Assembly (NCBI GenBank): GCA_013215465.1
Contig: JABSOW010000006.1
Coordinates: forward strand, 141,425-205,424
DNA: 64,000 nucleotides
From: Colwellia sp.
Lineage (GTDB): Bacteria > Pseudomonadota > Gammaproteobacteria > Enterobacterales > Alteromonadaceae
Reading direction: 5' to 3'
The position numbers were made by a program, and so were the translations under genes. Below the pieces are notes generated by a model. The model did no database searches and was not told the DNA's origin. It saw only the letters and a list, made by a program, of their open reading frames with translations. Below are positions 50,758 through 60,800 of the stretch, piece by piece; position 1 is the first letter of the stretch, and each line of letters begins with the position of its first letter.

Positions 50758-51753
50758 TTAAACATAATATTCTCCTAACATTCTATTTGAAGAAATATTA
50801 ATAGAATTAAATAGTGAAGAATTTAAACTATACTTATTCTTGAAAAACTTAGCTAAGAGCTTTATATTTACTGAGGTCTGCACAAATATTGATATTATTG
50901 TTGACGTAATACCTGTTTTACCTGAGCCCGCGGGGCCTAGAATAATATTTAAATCAAAGCAGGGATCTACAAGTTGATTTAATGCAACCGCTTGTCGTTG
51001 ATTTTTAGGGAGTATTCCCCAAATTTTTTCCTGCTTTCTTTGCAGTAGTGTGGTAAAAACATGCTCATCATTAACTTCGGTGATCTTGCCAATATGACCA
51101 ATTTCATCATACCAGTACATATTTTGTTGTACTTCATCATTGAAAATATCACGATTAAAGCGATATAATTTTCCCGACATAGCAAAGTCTTTTTCTTCTT
51201 CGCATCGATCAAATAAATCCCCGGTAAAAGCTTGAACACCAGTATAAAGTAGATCAATATCAGCAATTTGATGATCAACTAAAACATCTTCGGCATCTAC
51301 CCCTATTGTTCTTGCTTTCAAGCGCATATTAATATCACGACTGACAATGGTGACATCTTGCTTCAACTCATGTTGGAGATGCAGCGCATAATTAATGATC
51401 CTGTTATCTGCATCGCTACCGATACCGTGTTTTAACTCTTTGGCAAAATCTAGCTTAGTATCTATGCCGATAAACAATTTCCCTCTTTTAGCTGTTTCGG
51501 TAGACGGTAATTCAATACCATTTTCCATCTCAGCTGCTGAATGGCCATTAATGATGTCTTCAAGCATGCGAATAACAACGCGAGCATCCTGACTAACATT
51601 TTTATCCAGTCGCTCCTTTAGGTTATCTAATTCTTCTAAAACGGTTAAACAAATATAGATATCATCCTGATAGGCTAATAAGCTCTTTGGATCATGCACC
51701 AAAGCCGAGGTATCAAGTACACGTGGATTTCTGTTTTCATTAGCGTTTTTCAT
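50758..51753 (-). pseudogene. Truncated PIN-PhoH copy fused to a leader ORF
   Basis: Residues 1 to ~285 closely match the intact phoH (same PIN domain, same linker) up to Walker A GPAGSGKT. There the sequence breaks. The last ~45 residues (IISIFVQTSVNIKLLAKF ... SINISSNRMLGEYYV) instead resemble the small ORF found upstream of this copy (ISHYINICSDNNLGESYA). So a deletion between tandem units removed the ATPase domain and joined the PIN half to the next unit's leader ORF. The PIN domain may still be made and active, but as a PhoH protein it is broken. Confidence 0.8.
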
Positions 51754-51887
51754 TAGAGGTTCACCTCAAGGTTATTTTTACTTAATTTATTATCGCTGGT
51801 TAAAACCATAAGTTGTAAAAGGAAAACATTTGGGCTGTGAACTAAACTAGGCGATGTTAAAACACTAATTGTTTTATCATTAGGCAT
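51753..51887 (-). CDS. Small ORF overlapping the truncated phoH (44 aa)
   Basis: ATG 51887 has TTTAGGGGAAAGTT upstream, and the stop overlaps the downstream ATG (TAATG). The product is MPNDKTISVLTSPSLVHSPN... ending LTSDNKLSKNNLEVNL. The C-terminal LTS.N...NNLEVN pattern is shared with the ORF before the intact phoH, and the N-terminus with MFNNKIIRVL. Conservation of both ends after duplication argues that it is translated. Confidence 0.6.
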   Translation of the reverse strand: MPNDKTISVLTSPSLVHSPNVFLLQLMVLTSDNKLSKNNLEVNL

Positions 51888-52035
51888 AACTTTCCCCTAA
51901 ATTATTATCTGAACAGATATTAATATAATGAGAAATTGAGTTACTGGGATCATGTGCTTGAATAGATAAAAAGACGGAGGGTTTAGTTAGTAAGATATTA
52001 GCATTGAGGATATAAACAATTTTTTCTTCACTCAT
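51880..52035 (-). CDS. Small leader ORF, first of the phoH unit (51 aa)
   Basis: ATG 52035 has CTGGAGATGCTTAG upstream, and its stop overlaps the next small ORF by 8 nt. The product is MSEEKIVYILNANILLTKPS... ending ISHYINICSDNNLGESYA. Its counterpart in the other unit survives only as the fused tail of the truncated phoH. Together the unit reads leader ORF, small ORF, phoH, with all starts and stops overlapping. Confidence 0.55.
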   Translation of the reverse strand: MSEEKIVYILNANILLTKPSVFLSIQAHDPSNSISHYINICSDNNLGESYA

Positions 52036-52249
52036 CTAAGCATCTCCAGCATTAATGATAAGAAAACTGTGCAACAAACCATGAACGTCAGCTACCTTTT
52101 AACAATGGCAGTTTATTTAGCTGTTCACAAGAAAAAATGCCCAAATGTCGGTTTTTTAGTAAAGCTAACTATGATTATTAATCACTAACAGTTACTATAG
52201 CGCCGTTTTTTTCATGTTAATTTTTTAAGTTATTTTGGAGTTCTATTAT

Positions 52250-55162
52250 ATGCCATTTCAACCCGGCCAACGTTGGATCAGTGACAGTGAATCAGATCAA
52301 GGATTAGGAACAGTTACTGGTATAGAGCATCGATTTGTTAACATTGTTTTTACTGCCACGGGGGAGTCACGTCAGTATGCAAAAGCCAATGCGCCATTAA
52401 CCCGTGTTATTTTTAATGAAGGCGATCTTATTCCAAGTCATGAAGGCTGGAAGTTAAAAGTTGAATCAAGCAGCGAAGAGCATGGTATTTTGACTTACCA
52501 TGGCATACGACAAGACACCCTAGAAGCGACTTCTTTAAAAGAAGTGATGATAGATCACTTTATTAAATTTAATAAACCACATGATCGCTTACTCAATAGT
52601 CAAGTAGACCGACTTGATTGGTTTCGCCTACGCAAAGACTGCTTACGCCACCAATATGAACAGCAACAATCAGAATTAATGGGCTTAACTGGCGGACGGG
52701 TAAGCCTTATTCCTCACCAATTGTATATTGCCGATGAAGTAGGTAACCGCTTTGCACCTCGGGTGTTACTTGCCGATGAAGTCGGTTTAGGAAAAACCAT
52801 TGAAGCCGGATTGATCATTCATCAGCAACTGGTTAGTGGTAGAGCCAAGCGTATTTTGATCATAGTACCTGAATCATTGATGCATCAATGGTTAGTGGAA
52901 ATGTTACGTCGTTTTAATCTTAAATTTAGTATTTTTGATCATGATCGTTGTGTTGAAACAGCAGGAGAAGATGAGTGTAACCCGTTTAGCAGCGAGCAAT
53001 TAGTCTTAGTAAACCTAGGGTTTATCACCGACAACCCCAAATGGTATGAAGCGCTAATAAGCGAAGATTGGGATTTAATGGTGGTAGATGAAGCCCATCA
53101 TTTAAATTGGCAACAAGACAAGCCAAGTATAGAATATCAATGTATTGAGCAATTAGCACAAGTAATTCCAGGGGTATTACTACTGACGGCGACACCAGAT
53201 CAATTAGGCCATGAAAGTCATTTTGCTCGCTTGCGTTTACTTGATCCAGACCGCTTTTATGATTATGAAAAATTTATTGAAGAAGAGTCTCATTATAGTG
53301 AAGTGGCCGATGCTGCTAATGCGTTAGTTGAAAAAGAGCAATTAACTAATGAACAAGAAAGTACTTTAACAGCCTTATTAAAAGAATCGGATATTAGTGA
53401 GATGTTAACCACACTTAATAGCGATAATTGTGCTAATCAAACAGAAGTACGCCAACAGTTATTAAAACAACTGCTTGACCGACATGGTACCGGTCGTATT
53501 TTATTTAGGAACTCGCGCAACACCATTAAAGGCTTTCCGGCACGAGAAATACACCCTGCGCCACTTACTATGCCTGAACAGTACCAAGATACCATCAATG
53601 AGTTTATGCTTAGCGGTTGCCCTGAAACCATAGCAAACTCTAAACAAGCTAAGTATATTTTCACGCCAGAAATGCTTTATGGCCTTGATCATCAAAGTGA
53701 AAAATGGACAGACTTTGATCCGCGTGTAGATTATTTAATTGAGTTATTAAAGTCATTAAAAAAAGAGAAAGTGTTAGTCATCTGCGCTCATGCACAAACC
53801 GCCATAGATTTAGAAGCGGCATTACGCATTAAAGAAGGCATTCGCGCCGCAGTATTTCATGAAGGTTTGTCTATTTTTGAACGGGACAAAGCCGCCGCTT
53901 ATTTTGCCCAAGATGAAGATAGCGCCCAGTTATTACTGTGCTCTGAAATTGGTAGCGAAGGGCGAAATTTCCAATTTGCTCATCATTTAGTGTTATTTGA
54001 TTTACCCAGTAACCCTGACTTATTAGAGCAGCGTATTGGTAGACTTGATCGTATCGGACAAACTGAGATTATTCGATTACATGCACCGTACTTTGAAGAT
54101 TCAGCGCAACAGCTATTGTTTGACTGGTATCAGCAAGGAATGCAAGCGTTTGAGCATACTTGTATTACTGGGCGAGTAGTATTTGAAGCCTATGGTGAGC
54201 AGTTGTTATCATTAGCGTTAACCGCACAACAAGCCTCATCAGCAGCAGCGCAGTTAATTAATGATAGTTGGCAAAAACATTGTAAAATTAAAGCCGAGCT
54301 AGAATCTGGCCGAGATAAATTACTTGAACTCAATTCATCGGGTCAAGGTCGCGCCCATGAGTTAGTAGAAAAAATAGAGCGCAATGACCGAAAAATTGAT
54401 TTACCTCAATTTATGTTTCAAGTTTTAGATATTTTCGGCGTTCAGCAAGATGACAAAGCCGACAATTCCATTGCCCTGAATCAAAGTGAGCATATGCTTA
54501 ATAGCAACTTTCCTTGTTTACCAGAAGATGGCACCACCATAACCTTTGATCGTAATACCGCGTTAATGAATGAAAATTATCAATTATTAACTTGGGATCA
54601 TCCCATGGTGCGTGGCGTGTTAGATTTAGTGCTTAGCGATGAAATTGGCAATGCCAGCATTGGCTTATTAAAAACTGAAGCCTTACCTGTTGGTACTTTT
54701 TTTCTTGAATGTTTATTCACGGTAGAGGCTACAGCGCCAGCTCATTTACAGCTTGGCCGATATTTACCAACCACACCTATTCGTATCTTAGTTGATAAAA
54801 ATGGTAATGATCTTGGCAATAAAGTCAGCGAAGCAGTGTTAGATAAGCAACTCACGCCGGTTAAAAAGCTAATGGCTCTACAGTTAATTAAGGCATTAAA
54901 AACGCAAATAGCGCCGCTAGTGACTAAAGCCGAAGCCCATGGAGAACAACAAATTTCGGCCATTCAAGCAAAAGCCTTAAAGAGCATGCAAAGTAAACTC
55001 GGGCAAGAGCAACAAAGATTAACGGCATTGAAGGCCATTAATCCCAGTGTTCGCCAAGCAGAAATAGACTTTCTTGCCCATCAACAAGATGAATTAAGCC
55101 ATTACATCGATAAAGCTCAGTTAACTTTTGAAGCTGTGCGTATGATAGTGGTAACACATTAA
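52250..55162 (+). CDS. rapA: RNA polymerase-associated helicase-like ATPase RapA
   Basis: ATG 52250 (MPFQPGQRW) follows TTTTGGAGTTC and is preferred to the track start, giving 970 residues; E. coli RapA has 968. N-terminal Tudor-like domains are followed by a Swi2/Snf2 ATPase: LADEVGLGKTIEAGLI (Walker A), VVDEAHHLNW (DEAH), LLTATPDQLGH, and motif VI EQRIGRLDRIGQ. RapA recycles RNA polymerase during transcription. The gene is followed by rluA, as in other gammaproteobacteria. It is a core chromosomal gene. Confidence 0.97.
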   Translation: MPFQPGQRWISDSESDQGLGTVTGIEHRFVNIVFTATGESRQYAKANAPLTRVIFNEGDLIPSHEGWKLKVESSSEEHGILTYHGIRQDTLEATSLKEVMIDHFIKFNKPHDRLLNSQVDRLDWFRLRKDCLRHQYEQQQSELMGLTGGRVSLIPHQLYIADEVGNRFAPRVLLADEVGLGKTIEAGLIIHQQLVSGRAKRILIIVPESLMHQWLVEMLRRFNLKFSIFDHDRCVETAGEDECNPFSSEQLVLVNLGFITDNPKWYEALISEDWDLMVVDEAHHLNWQQDKPSIEYQCIEQLAQVIPGVLLLTATPDQLGHESHFARLRLLDPDRFYDYEKFIEEESHYSEVADAANALVEKEQLTNEQESTLTALLKESDISEMLTTLNSDNCANQTEVRQQLLKQLLDRHGTGRILFRNSRNTIKGFPAREIHPAPLTMPEQYQDTINEFMLSGCPETIANSKQAKYIFTPEMLYGLDHQSEKWTDFDPRVDYLIELLKSLKKEKVLVICAHAQTAIDLEAALRIKEGIRAAVFHEGLSIFERDKAAAYFAQDEDSAQLLLCSEIGSEGRNFQFAHHLVLFDLPSNPDLLEQRIGRLDRIGQTEIIRLHAPYFEDSAQQLLFDWYQQGMQAFEHTCITGRVVFEAYGEQLLSLALTAQQASSAAAQLINDSWQKHCKIKAELESGRDKLLELNSSGQGRAHELVEKIERNDRKIDLPQFMFQVLDIFGVQQDDKADNSIALNQSEHMLNSNFPCLPEDGTTITFDRNTALMNENYQLLTWDHPMVRGVLDLVLSDEIGNASIGLLKTEALPVGTFFLECLFTVEATAPAHLQLGRYLPTTPIRILVDKNGNDLGNKVSEAVLDKQLTPVKKLMALQLIKALKTQIAPLVTKAEAHGEQQISAIQAKALKSMQSKLGQEQQRLTALKAINPSVRQAEIDFLAHQQDELSHYIDKAQLTFEAVRMIVVTH

Positions 55163-55265
55163 TTAAAAGTTATCAGCAAGAGCAGTAGCGAGTAGCGAAG
55201 TACTAAACTCTCAGCAGTTTCACTTCAACACTCGCCATTTAAAACTTTGAGCAAAGCGAGACAAT

Positions 55266-55949
55266 ATGAGCGCAAACCCTGATTTTATTTACCAGCCACC
55301 AATGAGTCCTTATCTAGATATTATTTTTCAAGATGAGGATATTGTCGTACTCAATAAAGGTAGTGGTTTGTTGAGTGTGCCAGGGCGCTTACCTGAGCAT
55401 CAAGACTGTTTACAAAACCGTGTGCAACGTGTGTTGCCCACCGCCACCATTGTTCATCGTTTAGATATGGCAACATCTGGTATTCTCATCATGGCATTAA
55501 ATAAACCTGCCCATGTGGCCATAAGCCGTCAGTTTGAGCAACGACAAACTAAAAAAAGTTATATTGCCCGTGTTTTTGGTAAAGTGGCTGAAATAGAAGG
55601 CAGTGTAGATTTACCGTTAATTTGTGATTGGCCCAATAGGCCAAAACAAATGGTTGATCATGAAAATGGTAAACAATCACTGACTAATTACAGTGTACTT
55701 AGTTACTCTACATTGAGTTCAGGTGATGAAAGTACTTTAATGGAGCTTAGACCGGTTACCGGACGCTCTCATCAATTACGAGTGCACATGCTAGCGTTAG
55801 GCCATCCTATTTTAGGTGATCGACTTTATGCCCATGAAAAAGCATTGACGATTAGCCCAAGATTACAGCTTCATGCCAGAAATTTAAGTTTAACTCACCC
55901 GGTTACTGGCGAATTACTCTGTTTTGTTAGCCCTTGTCCATTTGATTAG
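55266..55949 (+). CDS. rluA: Dual-specificity 23S rRNA/tRNA pseudouridine synthase RluA
   Basis: The protein is 227 residues, close to E. coli RluA at 219. The catalytic Asp is in HRLDMATSG (motif II). YIARVFGKV and the KSRHQLR-like GRSHQLRVHMLALGHPILGDRLY block are typical of the RluA subfamily without an S4 domain. It modifies U746 of 23S rRNA and U32 of several tRNAs in E. coli. It lies 100 nt downstream of rapA, the conserved neighbour. Confidence 0.95.
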   Translation: MSANPDFIYQPPMSPYLDIIFQDEDIVVLNKGSGLLSVPGRLPEHQDCLQNRVQRVLPTATIVHRLDMATSGILIMALNKPAHVAISRQFEQRQTKKSYIARVFGKVAEIEGSVDLPLICDWPNRPKQMVDHENGKQSLTNYSVLSYSTLSSGDESTLMELRPVTGRSHQLRVHMLALGHPILGDRLYAHEKALTISPRLQLHARNLSLTHPVTGELLCFVSPCPFD

Positions 55950-55981
55950 CAATAATTGATCAATGGGGTTGCTAGTATTAA

Positions 55982-56014
55982 GGCTTTAGTATTAATACTT
56001 TTAATGCTAAAGCC
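55982..56014 (+). terminator. Hairpin after rluA
   Basis: GGCTTTAG...CTAAAGCC (8-bp stem) with extra ATTAA/TTAAT pairing inside lies 33 nt after the rluA stop. There is no strong T-run, so it is a probable but weak terminator before the DUF3530 gene. Confidence 0.55.
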
Positions 56015-56051
56015 GATACCTGTGTATAAATAACAAACCAAAGGAAGTAAT

Positions 56052-56978
56052 GTGCAAGCGCAACTCAAGTTAATACTCACCATAATACTATTTACTTGCA
56101 CAAGCTTCACGGTTCTTGCCCAAGAAGATAAGCAAGATGAAGTTAAAACGAAGGGAGAAAATAAAAAAGAAAGCTCAAAAGAAAGCCAGGAAAAAAGTAA
56201 TGCTACAATTCCCTCACCGGTTTCAATAGAAAAACAACATAAAGCAGACCTAAGCCACTATTTTCCCACTAATAGGGTTGCCCCTATTTTAGCAGGCCCC
56301 GATGATTACCTTACCTTGGTTAATGAAAATACCAGTGTAAATAACAAAGGCGTAGCGATTTTACTACCCGATTGGCAACAAGGAGCAGTTAACCCAAAAG
56401 CACTTAATTTTTTACGAACAGCATTACCCAAACAAGGCTGGACTACCATCAGTATTCAACCAGCAAATAAACCTAGCAACTTTCCCTCTACCGCGCTTAC
56501 AGTTAGTGAACAACAACAAGCTAACAAAAAAATCATTGATGAATACAAAACTAAGTTGAGTGCGTTAATTAACGCGGTACTGACTAAAAGTAAAGACTAT
56601 CCCGGCATTGTTATTATCATCGCTCAAGGAAACCATGGCGCTATGTTAGTTGATATTTTTGAGCAACAAAGCAGTGCTACGCCTAACGCCTTAATATTAT
56701 TAAGCAGTTATTTATTAAATAGTAATGAATTAATAGATGAAACCAATACTGATTTTGCAAAAACATTAGCCTATAGCGAATACCCTATCTTGGATTTATA
56801 CCTAAAATACGATAATCCCATTGTGCTAGATAAAGCAGCACAGCGCTTAGCCATGGCAAAGCAAGAATTAAAAGTTTATTATCGCCAACGACAAATCAAC
56901 AATAATGCAACTGGTTATTACCCTGAACAAGAGTTACTTATTCAAATAAATAGTTGGTTAAAATCTATCGGTTGGTAA
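56052..56978 (+). CDS. DUF3530 family exported protein (alpha/beta hydrolase-like)
   Basis: The protein is 308 residues with a GTG start behind AAGGAAGTAAT. A signal peptide (LILTIILFTCTSFTVLAQ) is followed by a Lys/Glu/Ser-rich linker of about 40 residues and the DUF3530 domain (KGVAILLPDWQQGAV; LPKQGWTTISIQPANKPS; VIIIAQGNHGAMLVDIFEQQ). The GNHGA sits where the nucleophile elbow GxSxG would be, so the catalytic Ser appears replaced by His. Its location beside rapA-rluA marks core chromosome. Function unknown. Confidence 0.88.
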   Translation: MQAQLKLILTIILFTCTSFTVLAQEDKQDEVKTKGENKKESSKESQEKSNATIPSPVSIEKQHKADLSHYFPTNRVAPILAGPDDYLTLVNENTSVNNKGVAILLPDWQQGAVNPKALNFLRTALPKQGWTTISIQPANKPSNFPSTALTVSEQQQANKKIIDEYKTKLSALINAVLTKSKDYPGIVIIIAQGNHGAMLVDIFEQQSSATPNALILLSSYLLNSNELIDETNTDFAKTLAYSEYPILDLYLKYDNPIVLDKAAQRLAMAKQELKVYYRQRQINNNATGYYPEQELLIQINSWLKSIGW

Positions 56979-57039
56979 AAACAGTTAAGATACGAGCAAG
57001 GAAAGTTACGAATAACGTGTAGTAGTTCAAACTTGAACT

Positions 57040-57318
57040 GACACTTTGAATTCTCCTGGGCCTTTTTTAAAAATTTTTTTTCCATACGCAATTGTTTTTT
57101 TTCTTTACGATGTTTCATTAATTCACTGCGTTTATCACCACTTAAACCCGTACTTGTCTGCTTCTCTTCAAACTGCTGCTTCCAGCCATAAAGTAAATTA
57201 GCTCGGCTCCCTAAAGACTGTGCTGCATCAGGAACTGTGTAGCCTTGATTGATAAAAAAGCTACAGTTTCTTCTTTAAATGCTTTATTGTAAGTTTTGTA
57301 TTGTCGTTTTTGATTCAT
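57040..57318 (-). pseudogene. IS3-family orfA fossil
   Basis: The minus strand starts MNQKRQYKTYNKAFKEETVA. It shifts frame after ~24 codons and then reads LINQGYTVPDAAQSLGSRAN, LLYGWKQQFEEKQ and GLSGDKRSELMKHRKEKKQL. This is a typical IS3 OrfA HTH and leucine-zipper sequence, but frameshifted and without orfB. It is unrelated to the intact IS at 12950. The following 57319-57611 contains no gene I can support. Confidence 0.8.
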
Positions 57319-57611
57319 AAACACCTCTATTAACTAGGATATTATCCTTTATCAAAGTGTCCTATGCCATTAAACCAGAACAATTATTCTTGGGATAATT
57401 AGCTAGACAGTTATTTTAAGTTTACTACAGGAAGGCTTAAACGAAATTAAGCTATTAAAAGAGAAAGATTACATACCTGTTGGAGAGAAGTAATAAAATG
57501 GATTCTTATAAGATTATTTTCAAGGGTGAAATTAGGGAAATATCAGGCTAAATTAATTGGCCTCCCTGAATCTAAACCAGCTAATAACAACCCATGAACT
57601 AAGTTGGGTTA

Positions 57612-57845
57612 ATGTTTTTTAACAAAAAAATTTATATACCCGAAGGAGAAAAGATTCTTATCAAAGGAGGTGTCGTGATAAAAGGAAATAAAAGTGCCCA
57701 TGATTTTATTAATCAATTGAGGGGAAGTTATACCAGTTCGCAGAATCCAAGTTGTAACCTATCCTATAGTGATTATTTGTCTGCTGGCTATATAAACATA
57801 CAGCCCCTAGTGTTTTTTAGGTTATCTAACGGAGTTAAAAAATGA
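57612..57845 (+). CDS. Small ORF overlapping the large lipoprotein gene
   Basis: The track ORF (77 residues from 57612) has no good ribosome site. Within it, AAAGGAGGTGTC precedes a GTG at 57675 in the same frame, a near-perfect anti-SD complement though slightly close; this would give 56 residues (MIKGNKSAHDFINQLRGSYT). The stop overlaps the lipoprotein ATG (ATGA), so it may couple translation of that gene. The product resembles nothing I know. Confidence 0.4.
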   Translation: MFFNKKIYIPEGEKILIKGGVVIKGNKSAHDFINQLRGSYTSSQNPSCNLSYSDYLSAGYINIQPLVFFRLSNGVKK

Positions 57846-60800
57846 AAAGTAGCGTTAAACTGTTAATCCTTTGCTTGATTTATACCTTGATGGCCTGTGG
57901 AGGAGATAAAAGCAGTCAATTTTCCTTATCGAATGTTCAAGGCGAGTCACAATTAAAAACGGGCAACCCAACTAACGTATCATTTACATTGCTCTCAAAT
58001 AAAAAGATTGATGATGTGGCATTAATTTATTCACTCACTTCAATCGAAGACAAAACTAAAAACTACATTATCAGTAGCGATACCGCAGATTTGAATAGTA
58101 GCGGCACCACTATAAATACCAGCTTTAATGTACCGTCAAACCTTATTAACGGTGATTATGAATTAAAAGTATCAATCCATAAAAGCCAATCACAACAAGG
58201 TCTCTTAACGGCGAACAGTACCCTTAGTATTATGCAAGTTAAGGTATTAACCCCTACAGAGCCTGATTTAGTCATTGAGCAGCTTCAACTCACTAATAAC
58301 TCTTTTGTACTGCCTCAGCGACCTAATGATGACATTAACCTGTTAGTTGGCCGCGGAGATCTTCAGTTAAAAACTATTTTAAAAGCTAAATATGCCTCTT
58401 TAAAAGAGGATTTTTCACTTAGTTTTAGTTTGGAGCTAGCTGGCCTAGGCACATTCCCACTGGTGACCACATCAACTGTTGAAGTGAATGAACCGGATCG
58501 TAATACCCATCATAGAAATATTAATAAAAACGGTAAAGTTATTAGCCGAATTAAAGGGCAAAGTCGTCAACTACAACCAAGGTGTAGAGAAATTAACGGC
58601 GCGCAATCATGTGTTATTATCTATAAAAATAGCCGTAGGCAGCTTGATTTTGATTTACATATAAATGAAGCAACTTTTGACGCGCTTAGCCAAAATAATA
58701 CTGATGATATCACTGGCAACGTCATTATTAATATCACTACCCGTGCAAACTTAACTCAAACGGAATATCGCTTACCGGTAGTTTACCTGCAGCCATCACC
58801 AGCAATAGAAAAACAATCCGCTAACATATTAGCTAAGCAAGGAGGTAAATCCGCAGATGACTCTTCAGATGTGAACGAATCTATAGCAATAGAATCTGGG
58901 GAGCCAACTTATATTAGCTACACTACCACCACCACAGCAAATACCTTACAAGATAGTACTGGTAATGCTTATTCGGTCCAGTCGCAAGATGTCAGTGTTG
59001 TTATGGGTGCCTATAATGAAGACGCTGATGGGTCTACTGCTAATGAGGCTAAAACCTATCCGATGGTAACCATGTCGACATCGGTTAATTCCGGCAGTAA
59101 TGACGATATCAACAATACCCAGCAAGGTATTACCCTAGATGTGATGGGCGGCACTGTTTTTGATTTTACTGACGATATTAATGATTCTACAGACAGTAAT
59201 GATGCCACCAAAAATAATTTAGCGAAGAGCAGAGCAGCGGCAAAAAATTCTAGCCAAACTAGCTCTTCAGCTGATGACTATAACCCTCAAGATGAAATGG
59301 TCTGGATACATTGTGCCAACCAAAATAAAAAGTGTGATATTACGGGCTTAGGTCTACCATCTACCACCCAAGTTCGTTATGGCGACCCTGAGACAGATCG
59401 CTGGCATTATAGGCAAATTACCTTTTACGCTACCTGTGACAATGATCATTTTTATGGAAATCCTGCCAGTGGCATCGATAAAGTGTGTCAATATCTGGTG
59501 CCGCCAGCCTTTGCGCCTAAGTGGGTACGGTGCGCAAAGCAGGGCAATACCTGTAAAATAGACAAAGCCAGTATAGTGAGATATGGCCGCGATGAAAGAT
59601 GGAACAGTAATCGCTTCGACTATGACGTTGTCTGCGACAATAACCCTCAAGGTGGCAATCCTTACAGTGGAAAAGATAAAGTTTGTGAAATACTCACTGA
59701 TGCGGGTGCACCGCCTTTAAATTATGAATATAAATTCTGCGCTGAGCAAAATGAAACCTGCGACTTCGACGGCTCTGCTATTGTTAGATTCTCAGCCGAA
59801 GATAACGGTTCATTATATACTATGTATGCGATTAAGAGAGGACCAGTAAAGTGTGAAGACAACGACCACACTTTTTCAGACCCCTATAAAGGACATACTA
59901 AACATTGTGATATTTTAAAATACATCGATCCTAATACCCGTCAGGATCAAACTAACTTGGCTTGGTCAACCCAAGATATTGAGCGCGAAGGTAACTTCGA
60001 CGGTGAACATACTAATGAGTCAGGCGAAGTTGACGAAGAAAAAATCATGGCCGAAGTAGAATTTGCTAAAAGTATATACTTAGGTACCTATTGGGGAATT
60101 AGGCTCACCGGAGAAGTAACTATTAGCGGCGTCGTCGGTTTAAAACTCAATGGTTATTTAGACACCTCCACTCGGAGTTATACTTTAATTGGCGGTCCTT
60201 ACCTTAATATTGACTCCTCGGCAACCGGTACTGCCTCTACTGGAGACGGCGTAACATTCTCCGCCAGCGTCTGGGTTACCGCTGACATAGCAGTATTAGA
60301 CATGTACGCCCCGTTTACCGTGGTACTTACCGTAAAACCAAAGGTATTAACAGCAGCAATCAGCTTAGATTACTTCATTGATATGATATACGGCGAAGTG
60401 AATGTTGGTTATCACTATGATTGGTTTGGTGATGCTTTATTTGGCGGAGACGAATCAGATTCAACCACAATTTACGCTTGGGGTTCACTTTATAATACGA
60501 GCGGTAATCTTTTTAAAGGGGCAAGAGAATGGGATATTTCACCCGCCACTGATTATATTTTACCCGCGGTTAAAGACGCCTTCTACCAGGTAAAGTTAGG
60601 CTTTGAGTCCATGGACGCAAGCAGAGATTATGTATTAGAAATAAAAGGCACATTGACCAGCAATGACATTTGGGATGCGGCTAATCCCAATGAATTTGTT
60701 ACGATTGATATTGCCTGTGCAGCGACAGAGCTACAAACCATGACCTTTACTGGCCAGATAGATGAAGTTATTCCATTACTTGAATGTGCTGAAGTAAATA

